NCBI RefSeq assembly: GCF_010119245.1
Contig: NZ_WNKG01000013.1
Location: 62,001-126,000, forward strand
From: Cyclobacterium salsum
GTDB lineage: Bacteria > Bacteroidota > Bacteroidia > Cytophagales > Cyclobacteriaceae
Direction: 5' to 3'
Length of the DNA stretch: 64,000 nucleotides
The translations under genes and the position numbers were made by a program. Below, piece by piece: positions 18,575 through 28,500 of the stretch (position 1 is its first letter; the number at the start of each line of letters is the position of its first letter). Below the pieces are notes generated by a model, which saw nothing but the letters and a program-made list of their open reading frames with translations, was not told the origin of the DNA and ran no database searches.

Positions 18575-18691
18575 TTAATAGAATTATTAGTTTTTAGACT
18601 TTTCCTCTTTCATTATCTACCCAAAAAACCCGAAAATGACCATTTTGAGGGATGGAAACTTAGTTTTCATAGGAGTACATCAGCACCAATT

Positions 18692-18722
18692 AAAAAAAGC
18701 AGGAAAAATTTCCTGCCTTTTT
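18692..18722 (-). terminator. terminator after the third sulfatase of module B
   Basis: An 8-base-pair stem (GCAGGAAA, 18699-18706; TTTCCTGC, 18709-18716) is flanked by an A-run on the plus-strand left and a T-run on the right, so it can work on both strands. It sits 31 bases downstream of the stop of the sulfatase gene at 18748-20106 and closes module B. Confidence 0.75.
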
Positions 18723-18747
18723 GTTTTTTAATGGATGCTCCCCCATT

Positions 18748-20106
18748 CTATTGTTTGGAACCTGCCTCTGCTGACCACCACTTATCCAGGTCAGCCAATA
18801 GCTTTTTAACCACTTTAGGGCGCTCATCCGCCAAATTCTCCGTTTCCATGGGATCTTCCAAAATATCATATAGGAGGACTTCCTGGTTGTCAGCATTCGC
18901 AGTACCCGGGTCAATCAACTTCCAGGTACCACTGATTATGATGCGGTTTTCCAATGTTTGCTCCGGTTGGTCCACGGCCGCCATGTCATGGGAAAAATCC
19001 ATGCTGTAAATCTGTTTTCTTTTCGACAATGCCTTGGTGTCCAGCACATTGATGCCTTGCATGTCTGGAAGCGGTTCCATGCCTACCGCTGCCAGGGTGG
19101 TCACGGCCATGTCGATGCTGCTCGTCAGGTTTTCGGTATCCATGCGGGGGCTGATTTTTCCCGGCCACTTGTAAATGATAGGTGTCCGAATCCCCATGTC
19201 TTGTGGGTCTTGTTTGGATCCGGGGGCATATCGGTTGGGCCGGTCAGGATCCTGAATCCAGCCATTGTCGGTTACAAATACCACCAGGGTATTGTCAGTC
19301 AACCCTTCCTCCTCTACCTTATCCAATAGCTGGCCTACCGTGATGTCCAACCATTCACACATGGCCCAATAGGCAGCCACCGCTTCGGTAGGTGCTTTGG
19401 GAAGGTATTTTTGCAGAAGGGAATCCGGTGGCGTATGTGGCGAATGGGGCAAAAAGGGAGCATACCAGATAAAGAACGGATCCTGATCGGCTATGGCCTG
19501 ATCCATAAAATCAAAGATGGGGTCCATGCCTTCTCTTCCGATTTTCAATCCTTCATCCCCATGGCGGCCTCCCCTTGTGGGATCTCCATGCGTCATACCA
19601 TCGGTAAATCCGCCCTCCTTCCAGTGGCCACCCCACCATTTCCCGGACTGAAAGGATACATAGCCGAGTTTTTGTAACAGCTGGGGTACCGTTGGGTGTT
19701 TTTGGAATTCGTCCAGGTAGTCTTTGTAAAGCCGGGACCTGGCTTCCTGCCAATCGGTTTGGTACCGTGGTTTTTCAAAGATGAATTCGGGATCATTTCC
19801 CGTAATACCATGCTGGTAGGGGTATAATCCTGTGATGATGGAAGCCAGGGAAGGACTGCAAAGAGGAGCCGTCACATAGCCGCGTGTAAAGGTGAGCCCC
19901 TCCGCTGCCAGTTGATCGATGCGGGGAGTTTCTATGTGCGGGTGTCCGGTAAACCCATAATCGGTCCAGGACTGATCATCGGAAAGGATGTATATGATGT
20001 TTGGTTTCTCTGTTTGGCTGAAACCGAAGCTGGCGGAAAGAAATAAAATAACAACTGTTAAGCTTATTTTGTAACTCAGAATAAAATTCATGGAAGGAGG
20101 TTTCAT
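18748..20106 (-). CDS. sulfatase-family protein with an altered active-site motif
   Basis: Sulfatase-fold protein of 452 residues with a signal peptide (about 6-31). The metal site KPNIIYILSDDQSWTDYG follows directly. The maturation motif reads CSPSLASIITG from Cys83: the arginine that normally follows two residues after the proline (CxPxR) is Leu87 here, encoded by CTG. The rest of the alkaline-phosphatase-superfamily core is present (VFVTDNGW with a metal-binding Asp-Asn). Whether Cys83 can still become formylglycine is open; a subfamily with this variation may exist. It is the last gene of module B, 435 bases after the previous sulfatase. Confidence 0.9.
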   Translation of the reverse strand: MKPPSMNFILSYKISLTVVILFLSASFGFSQTEKPNIIYILSDDQSWTDYGFTGHPHIETPRIDQLAAEGLTFTRGYVTAPLCSPSLASIITGLYPYQHGITGNDPEFIFEKPRYQTDWQEARSRLYKDYLDEFQKHPTVPQLLQKLGYVSFQSGKWWGGHWKEGGFTDGMTHGDPTRGGRHGDEGLKIGREGMDPIFDFMDQAIADQDPFFIWYAPFLPHSPHTPPDSLLQKYLPKAPTEAVAAYWAMCEWLDITVGQLLDKVEEEGLTDNTLVVFVTDNGWIQDPDRPNRYAPGSKQDPQDMGIRTPIIYKWPGKISPRMDTENLTSSIDMAVTTLAAVGMEPLPDMQGINVLDTKALSKRKQIYSMDFSHDMAAVDQPEQTLENRIIISGTWKLIDPGTANADNQEVLLYDILEDPMETENLADERPKVVKKLLADLDKWWSAEAGSKQ

Positions 20107-20181
20107 TGGGTTTTGATCATTTTAAGTAGTCTTTTAAATATAGAAATTATTTACCTATTATTCCGGAAAACCCCACAAAAA

Positions 20182-20250
20182 TACCCCGGGCTGCGCCTCC
20201 GCTGTAGGCTTACCCGGGATTACACTCCTTTCACCCCTACCGGGGTTTGG
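20182..20250. repeat. GC-rich repeat-like element
   Basis: In the 435-base gap between two sulfatase genes lies a GC-rich segment rich in CCCCGGG and ACCGGGG blocks that pair with one another. It resembles short non-coding intergenic repeats I associate with Bacteroidota genomes. No second copy is in the window, so the assignment rests on its composition and position. Confidence 0.4.
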
Positions 20251-20386
20251 TTTTCATCTTCATATCTACCATTCGATTTTGCCTTTCCGGCCGGCCATAA
20301 AAGGAATCCGAATACCCCCTTTATTCAAATCTTTTTACCCTTATAGCGTGAGTTCGAGTTAAGAGCGTGCTTAAACCCGGCTATAT

Positions 20387-20495
20387 CGTCACTACGAACC
20401 CTTTTTTGTGCGCACTATGGTGTGGCTGTCCCGTTTTACTAAAGATTCCCACGGCTTCCTCCGCACAAATCCGCCCTAGGAGCCTCGGAATGACG
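20387..20495. repeat. MITE-like element with terminal inverted repeats
   Basis: A 109-base non-coding segment begins with CGTCACTACGA and ends with TCGGAATGACG; the ends match as inverted repeats at 9 of 11 positions. Internal text (GGCTGTCCCGTTTTACTAAA, CACGGCTTCCTCCGCACAAA) resembles the widespread CGTCATTGCGA intergenic repeat family. It lies 46 bases downstream of the sulfatase stop at 20542. There is no open frame in it. Confidence 0.5.
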
Positions 20496-20541
20496 GTTTT
20501 ATTATGAAAACAGGTCGAACGTATGTTTATAATCCTTCCAT

Positions 20542-22593
20542 TTAGTTGGTTGGGGTTTGTTGGTACATGCTCAAGGGCTTGTCTTGAAAACCCGGTCCGG
20601 ACCATTTCAGCTCCAGCCTTAGATTTTCTTCGTCATCCGGCTTTTTGACAACCCATTTAACGGGATGATACCCTTTCTCCAGAAACAAGCTGGACATCCC
20701 GGATTCCTTTGCCAGGCTTGGATGGTCGTTATCCACCACCAGCGCATCGTGGACATGCATCACCAGTCCGCTATTGGTGTGAAAACCGATTTCGTAAGTA
20801 CCGGTTTGATCTACTTTTAGCAGCCCCTGGAATACAAATACCTTAGCCTCCTCCTTGGGTACAAAGTCGTCCAGTTGGGCCAAAAGGTGAAACTCCGTTG
20901 GAAGGTCCTTTTCGGTATTGATAAAGGGCACCCATGGGAAATCCCCCCGGTAGCTGGCAACCTGTACCCCCATTTCAGGAATCTCATTCAGATCCAGCGA
21001 AGGAACCGGCAAATCATCATAGGGCCGATCGGCCGAAGCATTGAACCTTCGCCAACGGAGAACAGCATTTTTCATTTCTTTTTGGAGCTTGACAAACTCC
21101 CCATTCGTTCCGGCGAGGTCATTGGCTTCTCCGGGATCGGATTTCGTATCAAAAATACGGAAATCATCTTCATGCGATAATATATTATACCGGATACCCT
21201 TATAGCCATCCAGGTACAAGACCTGCATTTCTCCCCGCTTTTTGCCTCTTTTGGATTCCAGAAAGGATTCGTAACCCTTCGTGTTATTGTTGACCTGGTA
21301 CTCGATATAAACTTTGCCATTGTGCTCATTGGCCTGCCCGGAAAGTATGGGCCAGAGTGACCTGCCATCGGTATTGGCTGGCGCTGGCAAATCGCTGATT
21401 TCAGCAAATGTCGGCAACCAATCATGGAACCCTGAGGGAGAGTCATTTTTCACGCTTTCCTGTATTTCTCCCGGCCACCTAACCAGTGCCGGCACACGGA
21501 TACCTCCCTCCCAGGTATCGCGTTTGGTGCCATCCAAATTTCCGAAACTTTCAAAAAAAACAGGATCATAATCTCCATAACCGTAGGACTCGTGATGTGG
21601 ACCATTGTCCGAGGTAAAAACAATCAGGGTTTCCTCATCAATTTCCAGGTCCTTTAATAAATGGATAAGATCGCCCACTGCATTGTCAATTCGGCGAACC
21701 ATACTGGCAAAGCGCTGCTGTACTTCCGGCCACTCTTCCTTGCGGTAATCCGGATGGATAAAACCATTTACCTCCCCCTTGGCGGTATTGATAAAATTAT
21801 CTTTTTCTCCGATGAATTGCATACCTCCGGTTGCACCCCCACCCGAGGGATAGGGCATGCTGGGGATTTCCAGACCTGCATGCGGGGTATCGTAGGCCAG
21901 GTACATAAAAAACGGTTGATCGGGATGGCCCTGTTGATGGTCGTGAATGTATTTTTTTGCCCTGGCTGTAAAAAGGTCCGTGGTGTAACTTCCCTTTAAT
22001 TGACTGGATATCTCTTCATTTCCATCGTAAAATTCCATCGGTCCCCTGTTTGCCACATCGTGTGCCGGATAATGATTGTGTCCATCCCGGTGACGGACAT
22101 ATCCGAAGAAATAATCAAAGCCCCTTTTGGTAGGATAGGCTCCCCAGGTAGCAGGACTGTCTCCCTGCAAGCCCTGAAGCCCGTATTTACCAATCAATGC
22201 CGTCGCATAACCGGCCTCTTTCAGCACGGTCGCCAGGTTATGGTTATCAGGAAGGGCTTTATCGAATTGATTGTTTCTGATTTCGGCATGTCCCTGGTGT
22301 TGACCCAGGAGCAAGGAAGCCCGGGAAGGTGCACAGACTGGTGCAGGTACATAATGACGGGTTAAGATCATTCCTTCTGCGGCCATTTGATCCAAATTGG
22401 GTGTACGATGATAGGGTTCTCCTTCCGCTTTCCGCTGGTTTTGATACAATATCCCCAGGTCACCATATCCCAAATCATCGGTCAGAATAAAAATGATGTT
22501 GGGCTTTTTAGCTACCGGCCTGGTTCCAAAAGCAAATTCAGGCATCAAAATGCCGGAAACTACCAGCAACATTATTAAAGACAGCTTATTCAT
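20542..22593 (-). CDS. sulfatase with C-terminal PA14-like domain
   Basis: Secreted sulfatase of 683 residues. Signal peptide about 1-23, metal site KPNIIFILTDDLGYGDLG (about 30-47), catalytic CAPSRASLLLG from Cys87 (future formylglycine), and IVFTSDNGPHHES further on. The last 110 residues or so (VFVFQGLLKVDQTGTYEIGF through MHVHDALVVD to LRLELKWSGPGFQ) look like a PA14-type beta domain, probably carbohydrate-binding. It overlaps the preceding sulfatase gene by 8 bases, so the two are translationally coupled. Substrate unknown; pairing of two different sulfatases suggests sulfate at more than one position of the same glycan. Confidence 0.94.
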   Translation of the reverse strand: MNKLSLIMLLVVSGILMPEFAFGTRPVAKKPNIIFILTDDLGYGDLGILYQNQRKAEGEPYHRTPNLDQMAAEGMILTRHYVPAPVCAPSRASLLLGQHQGHAEIRNNQFDKALPDNHNLATVLKEAGYATALIGKYGLQGLQGDSPATWGAYPTKRGFDYFFGYVRHRDGHNHYPAHDVANRGPMEFYDGNEEISSQLKGSYTTDLFTARAKKYIHDHQQGHPDQPFFMYLAYDTPHAGLEIPSMPYPSGGGATGGMQFIGEKDNFINTAKGEVNGFIHPDYRKEEWPEVQQRFASMVRRIDNAVGDLIHLLKDLEIDEETLIVFTSDNGPHHESYGYGDYDPVFFESFGNLDGTKRDTWEGGIRVPALVRWPGEIQESVKNDSPSGFHDWLPTFAEISDLPAPANTDGRSLWPILSGQANEHNGKVYIEYQVNNNTKGYESFLESKRGKKRGEMQVLYLDGYKGIRYNILSHEDDFRIFDTKSDPGEANDLAGTNGEFVKLQKEMKNAVLRWRRFNASADRPYDDLPVPSLDLNEIPEMGVQVASYRGDFPWVPFINTEKDLPTEFHLLAQLDDFVPKEEAKVFVFQGLLKVDQTGTYEIGFHTNSGLVMHVHDALVVDNDHPSLAKESGMSSLFLEKGYHPVKWVVKKPDDEENLRLELKWSGPGFQDKPLSMYQQTPTN

Positions 22594-24055
22594 TCAATTT
22601 TTCATTTATCAGGTTCATTTCAAATGCTTTATCATAATGGGGATTTGCCTGATCCGGAACAGGTGCATTGACTTCCTTCCTCCAGTTTTCGAGCATTTCA
22701 ATCAGTTGATCCCTGACTGTTGGTTGACTTTCCGCTAAATTGGTTGTTTCTCCCGGATCTTCCGCCAGGTTATAGAGTTCGTAATCATCCTCTTCGAAAT
22801 AATGATGGAGCTTCCATTTCCCTTTTCTGACTACAGACCCCGGCCGGGTTCTGAACAAGGGATCCCTGCCCCCATCTTCTTTGGGATTATAGGCCTGAAG
22901 GTAGACGGGAAAATGCCAAAAGAGGGGCCTCTCCGCTAGCGATTCTTGCTTAAACAGGGGAGCCAGGTCCATTCCATCCCATTTCTCCTCCCCCACCTGC
23001 TCCGCTTCAACGATATTCCTTATCGTTGGGTAAAAATCCATATGAGTCACGGGAACATCGGAGGTAGTTCCGGCGGGAATTTTTCCAGGCCAGCGAATTA
23101 CCAAAGGGATTCGGATACCTCCTTCATAATAGGAACCCTTTCCTGCTCTCAAAGGGTCTTGGTAGGAGATATCCCTGATCCCGCCATTATCAGAAGTAAA
23201 AATCAAAAGCGTATTATCTGAAAGGTTTAATTCATCAAGGACCTGCAATAGTTTACCCACATTTTCATCTACCGAAGCTACCATGGCCGCATAATCAGCC
23301 CGGTCCTGTCCTTCCCTTCCCTGTTTATTCTTAAACTTTTCAATCAGGCTTTCCTTGCCCATAATGGGGGTATGTACGGAATAGAAGGGTAAGTTTAAGA
23401 AAAACGGTTTGGACTGATTGGCTTCAATAAATGCGATGGCCTCCCGGGTCAATCGGTCGGTCAGGTATTCCCCCTCCGGCCCGTCTTCTATAAAGCTGAT
23501 ATTGTAGGGACTAAAGTACCCATTCTTTCCCGGATTTCCGTGGTGCGCCCCTCCCACATTGACATGAAACCCATGTTGCAAGGGATCCTCATTGATATGC
23601 CATTTCCCAAAAGTCCCATTCGTATAGCCATTATCCTTTAGCATCATGGCCAGGGTATACAAGGAATCAGGCAGGAAATCCCGATTGGGGGTAGGAATGA
23701 TTTTACGGGTTTTTGCATTTCCTCTTTCCGAATTGTCGACGGTATACACCCCATGTCTGGGGGTATTCCTGCCACTCATCAGGCTGGCTCGGCTGGGGGC
23801 GCAATTGGCAGCAGCAGCATAGGCATGGTAAAAAACCATGCCTTGCCCTGCCAGTTTATCCAGGTTTGGGGTTTCATAATATGCACTCCCCATAAAAACC
23901 AGGTCTTTATAGCCCAGATCATCTACGTTGATCAGGATGATGTTGGGTTTATTCTCTTTTCCACAAGAATAAAGTATAGGAATAGCCATCAAAATAAGAC
24001 AGCTGCACATTAAACAATTATTTATTATTAGGGTTTTTCTAATTCCCATAACCAT
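22586..24055 (-). CDS. sulfatase, first of module B
   Basis: Sulfatase of 489 residues with a lipoprotein-like signal ending ILYSC (Cys31). The metal site KPNIILINVDDLGYKDL is followed by CAPSRASLMSG, catalytic Cys85, with the intact CxPxR pattern; LIFTSDNGGIRD supplies further metal ligands. Its start overlaps the susD stop by 17 bases and its end overlaps the next sulfatase by 8, so susD and the two sulfatases form one tightly coupled unit. Downstream in-frame methionines (codons 3 and 16) are alternative starts. General arylsulfatase A-type; substrate not assigned. Confidence 0.95.
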   Translation of the reverse strand: MVMGIRKTLIINNCLMCSCLILMAIPILYSCGKENKPNIILINVDDLGYKDLVFMGSAYYETPNLDKLAGQGMVFYHAYAAAANCAPSRASLMSGRNTPRHGVYTVDNSERGNAKTRKIIPTPNRDFLPDSLYTLAMMLKDNGYTNGTFGKWHINEDPLQHGFHVNVGGAHHGNPGKNGYFSPYNISFIEDGPEGEYLTDRLTREAIAFIEANQSKPFFLNLPFYSVHTPIMGKESLIEKFKNKQGREGQDRADYAAMVASVDENVGKLLQVLDELNLSDNTLLIFTSDNGGIRDISYQDPLRAGKGSYYEGGIRIPLVIRWPGKIPAGTTSDVPVTHMDFYPTIRNIVEAEQVGEEKWDGMDLAPLFKQESLAERPLFWHFPVYLQAYNPKEDGGRDPLFRTRPGSVVRKGKWKLHHYFEEDDYELYNLAEDPGETTNLAESQPTVRDQLIEMLENWRKEVNAPVPDQANPHYDKAFEMNLINEKLNE

Positions 24056-25562
24056 TATTAGAAGGGTCCGAATCCAAAAGTACAGGATTTAGAATGATTT
24101 CCTCTTCGGGGATAGGCAGTCGGATATGATGTGGTTGAATATTGTTTCCGGGGTCATAAGTACGGTACTCGGCATTTTTTACCGTTTCCACTAAAATGCC
24201 CCATCGGATCAAATCATACCGTCGGTGGCCCTCACCTGCCAACTCCCATCTTCGCTCAGCCTGTATGGCCGTTCGTAAATCGGATTGGCTCATTCCAGCA
24301 TAAGGCTGATCGGGTTCATAGGCTCTTTCCCGGACGGCATTAATGTATTGGTAAGCATTACCGGGGCCATTCAACTCATTCTCGGCTTCTGCCAGCATTA
24401 GGTAGACATCTGACAACCTAAATATTAAGGTCGCCTCTCCGTGGTTTCCGCGGGGGGAATTGACGAAATCAAAGTTGGTGAATTTAGTCAGGTATTGGAA
24501 CGTTAATTCAAAACCCAAATAGTGACTGAGTATATTATAGGGACGTCTTAAGTCATTTTCGGGAAATTCATCGATAAAGCTCAGAATAGGAACAGTCAAG
24601 CCATATCCATTAAATTCTTCATTTCTGGCTGCCAATGCATCGGAAAGAGGCCCTCTGTCTGCGGGATTTTTTGGCTCATCCCTGAGTCTCGGGTTGAATC
24701 CGTCCGTGCGGTCTTGTGCATTCCCCGGAACATCTTTTTGAAAATCAATGGCCCAGATAACCTCCTCATTAAATGGATTATTTACATCAAAAACTTCACC
24801 GAAACTTGGCAATATTTGATGCGGAGATTCGCTTATGATAGACAAACATTCCGACCTGGCATTTGTCCAGTCTTGTTGCCATAAATAAATTTTTGCAAGC
24901 AAGGTTTTGGCTGCCCAAACGGTGGGTCTTCCAAGATCATTGCCGGAATAGGAATCAGGTAATAGATTTTCCGTTTCGATGCGCTTCAAATCACCAACAA
25001 GGTTATTCCGGATTTCGTCGACTGGCATTCTACCCAAAGCGGCGGCATCGGCAATTGGGATTTCTTCGTCATAGTAAGGTGCGTCTCCCCACAGATTACT
25101 TAGGTGGTAATACCCGAAACTCCGTAAATACAAAGCCTCCCCGATCGATTGATTTTTGACGGCATCACTGATGTTTGGACTGTTTTGAACATTTGTAATC
25201 ACCGAGTTAGCATCCCCGATCATACGATAAATCAACTGCCACAATTGCCTGGCATTCGAATAGTTGCTTTGGGTCAGGGTGTAATTTTGCATGGGTTCAT
25301 TGCCGCCAAATTGCCGGCTGGACTCCAATTCGTCTGCCCCTAATTGAGTGAAGGTATGAATTCCCTGCCAATTGCCATAAAATCCATTTTGCCTTAAATT
25401 CAGGTAAATGCCATTTACAGCAAGCACGGCCTCTTCATCTGATTGATAAAACGTACTGGGATCAATTATTCCCCGAACTTCCTCCTGCAAAAAGCTCTCA
25501 CAGCTGGTGGCAAACACTAAAGAAAATACAATCAGTAGGTAATTAGTTTTTATAATTTTCAT
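24039..25562 (-). CDS. SusD/RagB-family glycan-binding lipoprotein, module B
   Basis: Surface lipoprotein of 507 residues partnered with the SusC encoded 11 bases upstream. Lipoprotein signal ends FATSC (Cys21), followed by ESFLQEE. Family landmarks include ALYLRSFGYYHLSNLWGDAP in the N-terminal third and IQAERRWELAGEGHRRYDLI near the C-terminus. Size is normal. It differs strongly in sequence from the module A SusD, so although the modules share architecture, the glycans bound are probably different. Confidence 0.95.
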   Translation of the reverse strand: MKIIKTNYLLIVFSLVFATSCESFLQEEVRGIIDPSTFYQSDEEAVLAVNGIYLNLRQNGFYGNWQGIHTFTQLGADELESSRQFGGNEPMQNYTLTQSNYSNARQLWQLIYRMIGDANSVITNVQNSPNISDAVKNQSIGEALYLRSFGYYHLSNLWGDAPYYDEEIPIADAAALGRMPVDEIRNNLVGDLKRIETENLLPDSYSGNDLGRPTVWAAKTLLAKIYLWQQDWTNARSECLSIISESPHQILPSFGEVFDVNNPFNEEVIWAIDFQKDVPGNAQDRTDGFNPRLRDEPKNPADRGPLSDALAARNEEFNGYGLTVPILSFIDEFPENDLRRPYNILSHYLGFELTFQYLTKFTNFDFVNSPRGNHGEATLIFRLSDVYLMLAEAENELNGPGNAYQYINAVRERAYEPDQPYAGMSQSDLRTAIQAERRWELAGEGHRRYDLIRWGILVETVKNAEYRTYDPGNNIQPHHIRLPIPEEEIILNPVLLDSDPSNNGYGN

Positions 25563-25573
25563 GATGTGTAGGT

Positions 25574-28500
25574 TTAAAAGTTGGCATTTATTCCCAAAGT
25601 TACGGTTCTAGCGTTCGGGTATTCTGCACGAATGATTCCCCGAACCACACTGCCGTAGGTATTTCCTGATTGCGGTCCAATGCGGGTCGCTTCCGGATCG
25701 TATCCCCTAAAATTGGAAATCAGAAGAAGATTTGCACCACTTGCATACACACTAAAGCTGTTAAACAACTTATTATTTCGTAAGGGTACATTGTAATTTA
25801 GCATGACATTTCTCAACCGGAGATGTGAACCATCTTCTACCAATTCGCTATTGGACGGAATATCGGAAATACTAACAGTACCACCTGCTCTCGGGATATA
25901 GGGGTGTGGATCGGATTCCGTCCAACGATCTCTCGCCACACCGTAAATGTTTTGGTCACTTCTACCAAAAAAGCCCCTTTGGGCGAATTCATTATAAACA
26001 TCATTTCCGAATGTACCCTGAAGGAAAATATCCAAGGAGAAATTCTTCCATTGTATGCTGTTATTGATTCCCCCAAAGAATATTGGCTCAGGATTTCCAA
26101 TGATCTCAAAATCATCGTTAAAACTGATCATTCCATCTCCGTTCGTGTCCTTGAATCTCGGTCCACCGACCACCGCACGAAGGCCACTATACCTAAATTG
26201 ATCCAGCTCTTCCTGGCTTTGCCAAGTTCCCAAGTATTCTAGTCCAGTGAAAACCCCAACTGGTTCTCCGACTACCAGTTTGGCGGCCTGTCCCCCTTGG
26301 TCAAGAAAATGGATATTGATCTCATTTACACCTCCCAGATCCAACACCCGGCTTCTATTTCCGGATAAGGTAAGGCTGGAGGACCATCTAAAGTCATTTC
26401 TATCAATGTTCACGGACCTTATCATCAACTCAATACCCTGATTTTGCAGAGAACCAATGTTTTCCAGCCTTTGGCTAAAACCGGTTTGTCTGGGGATTTC
26501 CCTATTTAAAAGTAGGTCTTCAGTCTTTTTATAATAATAATCGAGTTCAACGCTTAATCGGTTATCAAAAAAACCAGCCTCCAAACCGATATCGAATTGA
26601 GAGGTAGTCTCCCACCTAAGATCCGGATTGGCAGGCCTGTCTCGTCTTACGCCAATCCCCTGATTTCCATTAAATATTACGGTACCAGGATTTAACACGG
26701 CCAAAGTGCTGTAAGAGTCTATGGCCTGACTTCCAGACCTACCAAAACTTGTCCGTAATTTCAGTTCGTCGAAAACGTTTAGGTCCCGGATAAATTCTTC
26801 ATCTCCAATTCTCCATGCAAAGGCTCCTGAGGGGAAGAAGGCATATTGATTATTCGCTCCGGAAAATCTCGATGAGCCATCCACTCTTCCTGCCAGGGTA
26901 AAAAGATACTTGTCAGAAATGGAATAATTGGTCCTTCCTATCCAGGAAACTATCTGGAACGGATCATTGAAACTTGAGGTGAGCCTAAAGGTTTCTGGAT
27001 TCCCTAACTGCAATACATCAAAGGAGACACCATCATTTGGTAATCCATCTGTTTGTGCCGTGAACCCTTCTGTGCGGGAAGTTTGCCAGGTAAACCCTCC
27101 GAGAATATTAATCTTATGGTTTGGAGCCAATTCTTTGTCAAAAGTAATGGTGTTTTCTTGTAATATCTGATTGTTGAAGCTATTAGTAATCCTTCCAAAT
27201 CCTCCTCTTTGTGCAGCAGCTCTGGATGGCAAACTTCCAGATTGAAAAACATTCTGCTTCCGCCAATTTAATTGAGGCCCTATCGTAGATCGAATGGTAA
27301 TCGACTCAATTGGTTTATATTCAATATAAAAATTGCCCAATAAATTATTGACCATGCTTTTATTGGTCTGCATTCGTAATAAAGCTTCTGGATTATCGAA
27401 AGGACCTCCCTGAACATAGTCTTCGTCCCAAAGCGATCCATCTTCCTGAAATACCGGAAAAGTGGTCAGGGCTCTCCTTGCTTGCCACAAACTGACTAAG
27501 TCATTATCGTTTTTTACAAATGACGTATTGATCCTTGTCCCTAAAGTAAGATTCTCGGTTAATTTAAAATCTAAGTTTGCCCTAAAGCTATATCTTTCAA
27601 TCCCTGATTCCCGGATAATACCCCTTTGGTTCATATAATTTCCAGAAATAAAATAATTAACCCTATCTGAATTCCCTCTTACTGATAAATCCAGATTGTT
27701 AATTGGAGCAGTTCTGGTAATTTGCTCCTGCCAATCGGTATTTCCAATCAAACTTTCATCTACAAAAGGATTGGCTTCTCCACTGAATTCTGCGTATTCA
27801 AATCCATACGCCGCACGTTCGGGGCCGTCTAAAAAATCAATTTTCCTCGCAAGGTTTTGAAATCCTGTATAAGCATTCAGTGATACGGAGGGTTTTCCTC
27901 CAGAAACCCCTTTACCACTTTTTGTAGAAATTAGAATTACTCCGTTGGCTCCCCGTGTTCCATACAAGGATATTGCTGATCCGTCCTTCAAAATATCAAT
28001 GGATTCGATATCGTTGACATTGATATTGTTCAGATTAAAATTGGTTCCCGCAATAAATCCATCTATAACATAAAGGGGTTCATTATCTCCCTGTACAGAA
28101 TTTCCTCCCCTGATCCTGATGGACGCCCTTGCACCGGGGCTACCACTTACTGAAGTTACGTTGACTCCCGCAGCTCTCCCCTGAAGTAATTGATCGACCC
28201 TGGGAGCTGGTAAATTTGATAGTTCTTTGGCATCAATTTTAGAAACGGACCCTGTCAAATCAGATTTTTGAACAGACCCATAACCCAAAACTACTACTTC
28301 ATCCAATGAGGATACATCCTCTTTTAAACTTACATTTATTACGCTTCGATCTCCAATTTCAATCTCTTTTGATTCATAACCAATGAATGAATATACTAGA
28401 GTAGCCCCATCCGGAACATTTAAACTATAATTCCCATCAATATCCGTAACCGTTCCTACCGAAGTGCCAGGAATTGAAACTGTAGCCCCAGGAATAGGCT

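Noticed and set aside
20113-20346. Plus-strand frame of 77 codons across the repeat region
   Set aside because: It runs through the GC-rich repeat-like element and translates to low-complexity sequence; no gene supported.
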